Below, one piece after another: positions 1-6,492 of a stretch of DNA of 7,486 bases (the stretch's first letter is position 1; every line of letters begins with the position of its first letter). The stretch spans positions 1 to 7,486 of the forward strand of contig NZ_DJDT01000209.1 in NCBI RefSeq assembly GCF_002432345.1. The letters are read 5' to 3'. The DNA comes from Pedobacter sp. UBA5917 (GTDB lineage Bacteria; Bacteroidota; Bacteroidia; Sphingobacteriales; Sphingobacteriaceae). Made by a program: the position numbers and the translations under genes. The notes below the pieces were generated by a model. That model was not told the DNA's origin and did not search any database. It worked only from the letters and a program-made list of their open reading frames with translations.

Positions 1-143
1 GCTGAAAATTTTTCTTTGAAAGCCAGTGGCTTGGCTAGGTCAGTGAAGTCCGAAAAATTTGTTAGGCCGGAATTAAGCAGAACGGAGATACTGTACTGTG
101 GCCTAGCTGGGCGGAATTGCATATTGTGAATAAAATGCTCCAT
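1..143 (-). CDS. Hypothetical protein, N-terminal part only (runs off left edge)
   Basis: A minus-strand reading frame starts with ATG (complement of 141-143) and stays open for 47 complete codons to the window edge. The visible protein begins MEHFIHNMQF and continues with a mixed hydrophobic/polar stretch (YSISVLLNSG at residues 17-26). It has no signal peptide or transmembrane segment in the visible part. A purine-rich GAGAGGGA lies five bases before the ATG and could serve as a ribosome binding site. The gene points the same way as the oxidoreductase cluster but is separated from it by 124 bp holding a palindromic repeat, so it is probably a separate unit. I do not recognise the family. 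The opposite strand is also open here (1-129, ending TGA) but has no start in view. The minus-strand reading is preferred for its start codon, leader and plausible composition. Confidence 0.45.
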   Translation of the reverse strand, partial: MEHFIHNMQFRPARPQYSISVLLNSGLTNFSDFTDLAKPLAFKEKFS

Positions 144-158
144 AATAGTCCCTCTCAA

Positions 159-246
159 CCCGTCATTTCGAGCGAAGTGAAACGTAGCCGAGAGATCTAT
201 CTAACTAGATCTCTCCACTCCACCGCGTTCCGGTCGAGATGACGGC
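159..246. repeat. 88-bp palindromic intergenic repeat (REP/MITE-like)
   Basis: The outer arms CCGTCATTTCGAGCG (160-174) and CGGTCGAGATGACGG (231-245) are inverted copies matching at 13 of 15 positions; one mismatch would be a G-U wobble in RNA. Inside is a perfect 10-bp inverted repeat, GAGAGATCTA (190-199) with TAGATCTCTC (206-215), around a 6-base loop. The bases between the two stems pair poorly. The element starts about 21 bp past the stop of the oxidoreductase ending at 268. From memory, CGTCATTTCGA...GAGATCT...TCGAGATGACG elements are common intergenic repeats in Pedobacter and related Bacteroidota. It could fold in the mRNA, mark a transcript end or be a non-autonomous mobile element. 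There is no T-run after the stem in the minus direction, so it is not a classic intrinsic terminator. Confidence 0.8.
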
Positions 247-267
247 CATTTGTTAAAGAAATGATTT

Positions 268-1353
268 TTAACCCAACCGGATCATTTCGCCTGTTTTCAC
301 CGATTCGTCGCAGGCAAAAGCAATTTTTAAACTGTTTATGGCATCATTGGTAGCATCGGTTAAATCAATATTTTCGTTTATCGCCTTTAAGAAATAACGC
401 TGCTCACGGTTACAGAGTTCCTGATGATCGGGTTCATCGGCAAGATCTATCCATTCGTCAGTTTTGCTGAATTCATCTTCTGCATCTAAATCGGCATGGT
501 GTACTTTAATGGATTCGGTTTTGGTGTGTGCATCGATATTATCAGAGTTTCCGGCGGCGCCTGCTTTTTTAGCCACGATGGAAACAGCCCCTTTCGGACC
601 GAAAACATCTTTGATAAAAAAAGCATTATCACTTACCATCGGACCCCATCCGGCTTCGTACCAGCCAACAGAGCCATCTTCGAAGCGGATTTGTAATTGA
701 CCATAATTATAATTCCATTCGGGAATATCGTTGCTAAGCCTCGCACCAATGGCACTCACCTGCATCGGTTTCGACCTCGTCATCTGGCACATGATATCAA
801 TATAATGTACAGCGCAATCAACAATAGGGCTTAAACTTTTCATCAGGTTGCGGTGTACTGTCCATTTCGGGCCATGGCTCTGCTGGTTCAGGTTCATACG
901 CATCACCAGGGGCTTGCCCATAGTTTGGGCCAGTTCTGTAAATTTAGTCCATGATGGATGATAACGCAGAATATAGCCCACCAATAATTTTTTATTGGCT
1001 TTTTTAGCTGCCTCAGCCACGCTAACAGCTCCTTCTACGGTATCGGCCAATGGTTTCTCTATAAATACATGGCAACCGCTTTCGAAAGATTTAACGGCAT
1101 AAGCTTCGTGTGTATCGGGATAGGTTGAAATGCAAACGGCATCGGGTTTAGTAATGGCGATGGCCTCATAAAAATCGGTGTATAAACTATATTTTCCACC
1201 CAGTTTTTTGTTGAGAATTTCTTTGCTTTTCCCCGTAGAAACCAAACCACATATTTCAAAACCGGGCAGTGTATGGTAAGCCATGGCATGCGAAGCACCC
1301 ATATTGCCACAGCCTACCACCAAAACCCTTAAATTTTTATTTTCTATCGACAT
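268..1353 (-). CDS. Gfo/Idh/MocA family oxidoreductase, cytoplasmic
   Basis: 361-residue NAD(P)-dependent sugar or cyclitol dehydrogenase-type protein. The N-terminal Rossmann fold opens with VLVVGCGNMG (residues 10-19, GxGxxG) directly after a short leader, so there is no signal peptide and it should act in the cytoplasm. The family EKP motif is at residues 99-101 (FIEKPL), where the lysine normally contacts cofactor and substrate. The C-terminal alpha/beta domain carries the D-x3-H-x2-D signature at D179, H183 and D186, with H183 the expected catalytic base. An acidic stretch (about 286-309, many D and E) precedes a conserved-looking tail (HQELCNREQRYF, from 310). Length is usual for the family. 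The ATG at 1353 is chosen because it places the Rossmann strand about eight residues in. It is the last oxidoreductase of the cluster, 185 bp after the preceding gene. It might re-reduce or oxidise a keto sugar after import; the substrate is unknown. Confidence 0.93.
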   Translation of the reverse strand: MSIENKNLRVLVVGCGNMGASHAMAYHTLPGFEICGLVSTGKSKEILNKKLGGKYSLYTDFYEAIAITKPDAVCISTYPDTHEAYAVKSFESGCHVFIEKPLADTVEGAVSVAEAAKKANKKLLVGYILRYHPSWTKFTELAQTMGKPLVMRMNLNQQSHGPKWTVHRNLMKSLSPIVDCAVHYIDIMCQMTRSKPMQVSAIGARLSNDIPEWNYNYGQLQIRFEDGSVGWYEAGWGPMVSDNAFFIKDVFGPKGAVSIVAKKAGAAGNSDNIDAHTKTESIKVHHADLDAEDEFSKTDEWIDLADEPDHQELCNREQRYFLKAINENIDLTDATNDAINSLKIAFACDESVKTGEMIRLG

Positions 1354-1361
1354 ACTGTTAA

Positions 1362-1393
1362 TTTAATGTTGGAATGTTTTAATGTTGGAATGT
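1362..1393. repeat. Perfect tandem duplication of a 16-bp unit
   Basis: The unit TTTAATGTTGGAATGT occurs twice head to tail (1362-1377 and 1378-1393) with no mismatch. A third, diverged copy (TTTAATGTTGGAAGG) is at 1457-1471. The pair lies 8-39 bp before the start codon of the oxidoreductase at 268-1353, so it is part of that gene's leader if transcription reads through from upstream. The reverse complement supplies ACATTCCAACATTAAA twice to the mRNA. Slipped-strand copy-number change is plausible. No function is assigned. Confidence 0.85.
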
Positions 1394-1520
1394 TGAGGTT
1401 GAGATTTTTCCATCCAAACATTCAATTATTCAAAATTCTTTCATTTATTGGAAAGTTTTAATGTTGGAAGGTTGATTTTAGCCATTCACTCATTCAAAAT
1501 TCACCCATTCCCTCATTTAT
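1378..1520. repeat. Composite intergenic repeat, two imperfect ~64-71-bp copies
   Basis: The 185-bp gap between the two oxidoreductase genes is mostly repeat. Copy A (1378-1448) and copy B (1457-1520) share the same ordered blocks: TTTAATGTTGGAA, a GTTGA block, a CATTCA block, ATTCAAAATTC (1428-1438 and 1492-1502), then TCATTTAT (1441-1448 and 1513-1520). Within copy A, GAATGTT (1388-1394) and AACATTC (1417-1423) are inverted, giving a weak hairpin with a 22-base loop. Past copy B, further ATTCA words continue to the stop codon of the upstream gene. I see no open reading frame and no clear Bacteroidota promoter (TTTG / TAnnTTTG pair) in the gap, although AATGTTTG-like near matches exist on the minus strand. 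The rest of the gap holds nothing else I can identify. Confidence 0.7.
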
Positions 1521-1538
1521 CAATTCACTAATTCAATT

Positions 1539-2990
1539 TTACACCCCTAACGACCAGCCTTTGCGGTATTCCCGTTTTACAAACTGATTTACTTCATCAA
1601 AATTGGTAACTTTCATATTTACCTTATCCCAAAGCATTTTGATGTCACGGCCAGGGTAACTTATTTTACCTGCCGAATCTCTACGCTGCACATCGGTACC
1701 ACGGATCGCCAGATTGGCGATGAGTAAAGTTTCGGTAAGTGGTCCTGCAATTTCAAAGGGCGAGCTCAACTGCATTTTCCCGTAGCCAGCTATAGCAGCT
1801 TCGGCAAACTGGGTATAATGACCTTCTTCCTGATTTACAATACGTGGAATGGTCATTTTAGTCTTATCTGATTCGTTCCGCGATAAAGGTAGTAATCTTG
1901 GGTTTTTGCCATAAGTTTCGCATATCATTTTACCTTTTGTACCAATAAACAATACGCCGTTATCGCCAAAACTCTCATTTGCACCGAGTTCTTCCGGACG
2001 TTCGGGTTTTATCCCTCCATCCATCCAATGTACCTGAACCTCATGTTTGGTTTTTGGTGTTTTGGCAAAAGTCATTATTACATGGCTCGATGGCGGACAG
2101 CTTTCGGGTAGGTAAGCCCGTTTAAATTCATCAACATACACGCTGCCTACACTACATTCAACACTTATCGGGGTATCTAATCCCAACACCCTGAAAGGAG
2201 GTTCTACCAAATGGCAGCCCATATCGCCAATGGCTCCTGTACCGTAGTCCCACCAGCCCCGCCAGTTAAAAGGAACAAGTTTATTGATGTAATCTTTGTA
2301 AGGAGCACTGCCCAACCACAGGTCCCAATCAAGTTCCTTTGGCACTTCTTCTTTTACCGTAGGCCAGGATATTCCCTGCGGCCAAACAGGTCGGTTGGTC
2401 CAACAGTAAACCGTGTGTACTTTACCGATCCTGCCGGCATCGTACCATTCCTGCAGCCTTCTTACCCCATCTCCTGATGCACCCTGATTTCCCATCTGCG
2501 TAACCACCTTGTAGCGATTTGCAGCTTCAGTTAACATGCGGGCCTCATAAATATCGTGCGTTAAGGGTTTCTGTACGTACACATGTTTGCCCAGCTGCAT
2601 GGCTGCCATAGCAATCTGTGCGTGGGTATGATCGGGCGTAGATACGGTTACCGCATCAATATTTTTGCCTTCCTTATCCAGCAGTTCGCGGTAATCTTTA
2701 TAATATTTTGCTTTTGGGAAGTTTTTTAATGAGTTTGCCGCCCTTCTATCGTCTACATCGCAAAGAAAAGCAACATCTGTTTTACCGCCCCTAACTATGC
2801 TCGCAATATCACCTTCCCCTTTTCCTCCTGCTCCGATACCTGCCAGCTGAAGCCTATCACTAGGAGCCAAAAAGCCTGGTCCACCGAGTACATGGCGGGG
2901 TACGATCATAAATCCGGCCGCAGCAAGCGCCGTAGTTTTAATAAAGTTTCTTCTAGAATTTCCGGTATTCGAATTTGCCTTATCTTCCAT
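1539..2990 (-). CDS. Tat-signal Gfo/Idh/MocA family oxidoreductase
   Basis: 483-residue oxidoreductase with a twin-arginine signal: SRRNFIK at residues 12-18, then a hydrophobic AALAAAGFMIV-type core, predicting export in folded, cofactor-loaded form. The Rossmann fold follows at GIGAGG (51-56), with CDVD (77-80) at the end of the second strand. The usual EKP motif is QKP here (VQKPLTH, Q140-K141-P142); from memory this variant is frequent in Tat-type members. The C-terminal domain has WWDYG and GDMGCH (255-260), with H260 in the expected catalytic position. It shares the landmarks 'LD..LWLG.APYK.Y' and 'RG.WDY' with the oxidoreductase at 6493-7486, so the two look like diverged paralogues. 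The start ATG at 2990 gives an intact Tat signal. It lies 30 bp after the HEAT/DUF1080 gene with an A/T-rich leader lacking a Shine-Dalgarno site. Likely role: envelope-side oxidation of a glycoside or reduction of a keto sugar (inferred). Confidence 0.94.
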   Translation of the reverse strand: MEDKANSNTGNSRRNFIKTTALAAAGFMIVPRHVLGGPGFLAPSDRLQLAGIGAGGKGEGDIASIVRGGKTDVAFLCDVDDRRAANSLKNFPKAKYYKDYRELLDKEGKNIDAVTVSTPDHTHAQIAMAAMQLGKHVYVQKPLTHDIYEARMLTEAANRYKVVTQMGNQGASGDGVRRLQEWYDAGRIGKVHTVYCWTNRPVWPQGISWPTVKEEVPKELDWDLWLGSAPYKDYINKLVPFNWRGWWDYGTGAIGDMGCHLVEPPFRVLGLDTPISVECSVGSVYVDEFKRAYLPESCPPSSHVIMTFAKTPKTKHEVQVHWMDGGIKPERPEELGANESFGDNGVLFIGTKGKMICETYGKNPRLLPLSRNESDKTKMTIPRIVNQEEGHYTQFAEAAIAGYGKMQLSSPFEIAGPLTETLLIANLAIRGTDVQRRDSAGKISYPGRDIKMLWDKVNMKVTNFDEVNQFVKREYRKGWSLGV

Positions 2991-3020
2991 TATTATTTAA
3001 GGTTATCATGCTAATTTAAC

Positions 3021-6000
3021 TTATTTCTTTTTACCTGTGGTATCTGCTTCTTTTTTGCTTAGGTCTTTGATCCTGATGTTGCGGAACTGCACTGGTGAAC
3101 CATGCCCCAAAAACCCGATATGGCCACTTTCGCGTTGTAAGCCAGGGTGTTCCTGATGATCAGGGGTGCCGTTTTTCTTAAAAGGTTCGATGTCCCCATC
3201 TAAAATTACGGTCCCGTTCAGGATTACCTTAATCTTCGATCCTTTGGCAATTACCTCTTCGTAGTTCCACTCGCCTGTAGGTTTTAAAAAGCCTCTTTTG
3301 GCCGGAATAGTACCATAAATGGAACCATGGTACTGGTACACTTTTAAATCTTTATAAATGGGTGCATCGTTATCCAGGATCTGCAGTTCCATACCTACAT
3401 AAGCAGCATCACCCTCTAATGGTGCCCTGATGCCGAGACCGTTATTTGCACCTGGTGTTAACTGAAATTCGAAACGGTAAATAAAATCGCTGAATTCTTC
3501 TTTGGTGAATAAATTACCACCAGAACCTTTCCCCGGTTTAGGACGGATGGCAATATTGCCGTCTTCAATTATATAATCGGTGGTATTACCTGTCCAACTG
3601 TGCATATTGGTTCCATCAAACAAAATTTTATAGCCTTCTTTTTTCTCCTGTGCGCTCAGCTCAAAAGGTTTTGGGCGGGGAATTTCCCTGATGTAAATAT
3701 CGCGGTAGGCCACCGGCGATCCATGTGCCTGTAACTCGATCTGTTCTTCGGCAAAAATGGGAAGGCTTCTGTCCCAATAATTCTCCAGGATCACATTATC
3801 GGTAACCAATTGTCCGTTGAGGTACACGGTTACGCGATCACCTTTCATTAATATCCTGAAAGTATTCCATTCGTCCAGTTTGTTATCGGCAACCTTAAGC
3901 GGTTTGCTTTCGTTAACCTGGTTGTTGTACAATCCGCCAGAGCCTACCTGGGCACCTACTTTTGTACGGGCGAGGTCCCAGATCTGTACCTGCGGTGTAC
4001 CGCGCAGATAAATACCGGCGTCGCCCTCCCCTTTTTTATCATCGATGATTTTCCAGTCGACCAGCATTTCAAAATCGCCGTACTTTTTCACAGTGGCAAG
4101 GTTGTTTCCGTGACTTTGAAACTGCAGCTCCCCGTTTACCACTTTCCAGCTTTCCTGTGCTTCGGCATCTGCTTTAACCTGCGCATCGGCCAGGGTTTTG
4201 GCATCCATTTTTGATCTCTTGATCGGGTCGGCAACAAGGCCTTTCCAGCCCGATAAATCCTTGCCGTTAAATACTTTTACGTAACCTTCGCCCGGTTTCA
4301 TTTCGGAAATGTACTTGCGCATGCCTTCTTTTTGGTAACCGGCGTCGCCACCCGTAATTACAGCGATGGTTTTGTTCAAAAGGTCTTTTACAATGTCGCC
4401 GTTATACGTTCCGGCCATGGTAATGTTCATTACCGCATTTGCTGCTGCCTGTTGCAGGGTTGGATTATCAAGATATTGCCCTGCAAATACAATAGTGTTA
4501 AAACATTTGGCCTGCTCGGCATCTTTTAATACCTGTTGTTGCTGGGCCGGGGTTTTGGCAACTGCCATGGCATTGCGCAACAATAATAAACGCTGCTCTG
4601 CAGGATAGTTACCTTTTCTTACCAAATTGAGGTAACCCGAAATGGCCTGATTTAAGAAATCGGCGTTATTGGTTGAACGTGCAATATTGATCAGCTCGCC
4701 AGCTGAACCAGCATCCGACCAGGAAGAAAGTGCTGCAATTGCGGCTTTTTTTGCGGTATCATTGCCTGTTGCATAGGCATCGGAAACCGATTTTAATGCT
4801 TTTGGCCCACCTAAAGCGGCTAAAACTTTGTAAAATAAAATTTTCTTATCAGCAGGAGCATTGTTCATCTGCTGTAAAATGGCATCTGTTTGTACAGTTG
4901 CGTCCGCAGTTCCTTTTACCGAAGCAATAATCGCTTCCTGAACCGCTTTAAGTTCATCCTGATCGGTTGTTTTATTTAAAAGTTCGAATAACTGTGTTTT
5001 ATTTTCTGCCGTAGAAACATGTTGTAAGGCAAGAAAAGCAGCTTTTCTTACTTCGGGGTTTTTACTGTCCAAGCTGCCATAAACCACAGCGGTTTGCTTA
5101 GTTGCCGCGCGGGTAGCCAAAAGGTTGATTAATGCTACTTGCACATCGGGTTTAGATTTAGGAATATAAGCCGCTATTTTTGCTGTTACAGCATCGCCTT
5201 TTATCCTCAGGATACCTTCGGAAATAGTGGTTATATCGGCTGAACCGGCCTTACCCATCAGTTTTAACAGATCATCTAAAATATCCTGTCCACCGAGTTT
5301 TACAGCGGCATTAACCGCAGCTGTTTTAACCTGTTGATCATCACTTTTGATGTTTTTCAAAATCTCGGGCAAAGCAGATTTTGCACTGCTATTGGCCAGC
5401 ATACCCAGAATTGCTACCTGCGTTGGTGCATCAACTTTTTTTAACTGGTTTAGCCAGGCTGAACTGTTATTATCATTAACACCAGGGCCGGCAAATTTAA
5501 CTGCTGCCGCACGGTATTCGAACTGTTTATCCTGCATGGCTGATAACAGTAATTCCTGGTTGCCCTGTATAGAAGATAACAGTTGCAATGCAGCAATGCG
5601 CTGGGTTACCTGATCATCGGCTGTTGCTTTGGCTAAAATTGTTTTGGCAATGTTTTCTGCACCGGCCTTATCTGTTAAGGCACTATTTTGTGCATACACC
5701 AAAAGGGCAGCCAATGCGTTAGTTTGATCATATTTATAACCGGTTTGCTCGGCAGCTTTAATCAAAACCTCTTTTGATGATACATCGCCAATATTGGCCA
5801 AAGCAAACAAACTTACCTTAACCAATTCTTTATCAGCTCCGGTAGCCAAAGGCCCAATGGCCGTTGCCGCTGTTTTTGCATGGCTGTGCCCCAATGCTTC
5901 AACAATCGCCATTTTAGCTTTACCATTTGCTTTCTGTAATGCATTAATTAACGCAGCAGTAGCATTTGTTGTTCCTATTTTTGCGAGTGCCCTCGATGCT

Positions 6001-6470
6001 TCATCGGCCAACTGCTGATCGGTAAGATAATTTTCTAAACAGCCTATTGCAGCATCATTTCCTACCAGATCGAACTGACTGATGATAAAAGCTTTATTCT
6101 GCTCATCTGATAGTTTAGGCAAAACTTTACAGTAGGCTTTAACGGCCATTTCTCTTGCTGCCTGCTGGTCTTTTTTAGTTGCAAAGGCAGTAAAACCGCC
6201 AACGGCATATTCAATTAAAGCATTGTTACCTTTGTTTGGTGCGGTTAAACCACTGATTAAGGTTACATATCCATCTTCACCTAAACCAGCAACTTCCTTC
6301 ATATTGCGTGCTAATTGAGCAGCATCCCTTGCTGGTAACTGAGCCAGCAGATCGGCGATACGCGTGGTAGTGGTTCTTTCGTCTTTTTTATCCTGGGCAA
6401 AAATTGTTGGGGCATATAAGATATTGCATAGCATTACCGCTAACAATACCCTTAATATTTTTTTATTCAT
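3021..6470 (-). CDS. Secreted HEAT-repeat protein with two DUF1080 (3-keto-disaccharide hydrolase-like) domains
   Basis: 1149 residues. A Sec signal peptide (MNKK, hydrophobic core 8-20, likely cleavage after A25 in IFA-Q) predicts export. Residues about 30-725 form an Ala/Leu-rich helical array of HEAT or PBS-lyase-type repeats (recurring 'AALQAL..LG' helix pairs), probably a binding scaffold. DUF1080 domain 1 spans about 728-930 (EGYVKVFNGKDLSGW; DAGIYLRG from 817; QIWD 829-832; GSPVAYRDIYIREI at the end). Domain 2 spans about 945-1136 (EGYKILFDG; MELQILDN ending at 1034; YQYHGSIYG 1045-1053; GSPVQFRNIRIKDL). The tail is Lys-rich. DUF1080 has a LamG/concanavalin-like fold and is now linked to cleavage of 3-keto glycosides; automatic annotation often labels it glycoside hydrolase family 16-like. 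It sits 22 bp after one Gfo/Idh/MocA gene and 30 bp before another, supporting joint work on oxidised glycosides. Whether both domains are catalytic, or one only binds sugar, is not visible. Confidence 0.92.
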   Translation of the reverse strand: MNKKILRVLLAVMLCNILYAPTIFAQDKKDERTTTTRIADLLAQLPARDAAQLARNMKEVAGLGEDGYVTLISGLTAPNKGNNALIEYAVGGFTAFATKKDQQAAREMAVKAYCKVLPKLSDEQNKAFIISQFDLVGNDAAIGCLENYLTDQQLADEASRALAKIGTTNATAALINALQKANGKAKMAIVEALGHSHAKTAATAIGPLATGADKELVKVSLFALANIGDVSSKEVLIKAAEQTGYKYDQTNALAALLVYAQNSALTDKAGAENIAKTILAKATADDQVTQRIAALQLLSSIQGNQELLLSAMQDKQFEYRAAAVKFAGPGVNDNNSSAWLNQLKKVDAPTQVAILGMLANSSAKSALPEILKNIKSDDQQVKTAAVNAAVKLGGQDILDDLLKLMGKAGSADITTISEGILRIKGDAVTAKIAAYIPKSKPDVQVALINLLATRAATKQTAVVYGSLDSKNPEVRKAAFLALQHVSTAENKTQLFELLNKTTDQDELKAVQEAIIASVKGTADATVQTDAILQQMNNAPADKKILFYKVLAALGGPKALKSVSDAYATGNDTAKKAAIAALSSWSDAGSAGELINIARSTNNADFLNQAISGYLNLVRKGNYPAEQRLLLLRNAMAVAKTPAQQQQVLKDAEQAKCFNTIVFAGQYLDNPTLQQAAANAVMNITMAGTYNGDIVKDLLNKTIAVITGGDAGYQKEGMRKYISEMKPGEGYVKVFNGKDLSGWKGLVADPIKRSKMDAKTLADAQVKADAEAQESWKVVNGELQFQSHGNNLATVKKYGDFEMLVDWKIIDDKKGEGDAGIYLRGTPQVQIWDLARTKVGAQVGSGGLYNNQVNESKPLKVADNKLDEWNTFRILMKGDRVTVYLNGQLVTDNVILENYWDRSLPIFAEEQIELQAHGSPVAYRDIYIREIPRPKPFELSAQEKKEGYKILFDGTNMHSWTGNTTDYIIEDGNIAIRPKPGKGSGGNLFTKEEFSDFIYRFEFQLTPGANNGLGIRAPLEGDAAYVGMELQILDNDAPIYKDLKVYQYHGSIYGTIPAKRGFLKPTGEWNYEEVIAKGSKIKVILNGTVILDGDIEPFKKNGTPDHQEHPGLQRESGHIGFLGHGSPVQFRNIRIKDLSKKEADTTGKKK

Positions 6471-6492
6471 GGTGGCTTATATTGGAATGTTT

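Noticed and set aside
159..246. Intrinsic transcription terminator
   Set aside because: The stems are strong, but no T-run follows on the minus strand. It is better called a palindromic repeat, with termination left as a possibility.
1362..1520. CRISPR array
   Set aside because: Repeat units are too few and imperfect, and there are no regular unique spacers and no cas genes nearby.
3817..6018. Several plus-strand open frames of 60-90 codons inside the HEAT/DUF1080 gene
   Set aside because: They lie antisense to a long, well-supported coding frame and show no recognisable domain; they are shadows of it. The same holds for plus-strand frames within the three oxidoreductase genes.
6396..6470. 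Lipoprotein signal using C15 of the HEAT/DUF1080 protein
   Set aside because: The residues before the cysteine (V-M-L) do not form a lipobox, which needs G/A/S just before C. The A25-Q26 signal peptidase I site fits better.
3021..6470. Calling the large protein a family 16 glycoside hydrolase
   Set aside because: The GH16 catalytic signature (ExDxxE) is not evident in either C-terminal domain. The motifs fit DUF1080, which only shares the fold.
6468..6479. GCCACCATG at the start of the HEAT/DUF1080 gene, a perfect eukaryotic Kozak-like context
   Set aside because: The gene has a bacterial Sec signal and lies in a bacterial operon; the match is coincidental.
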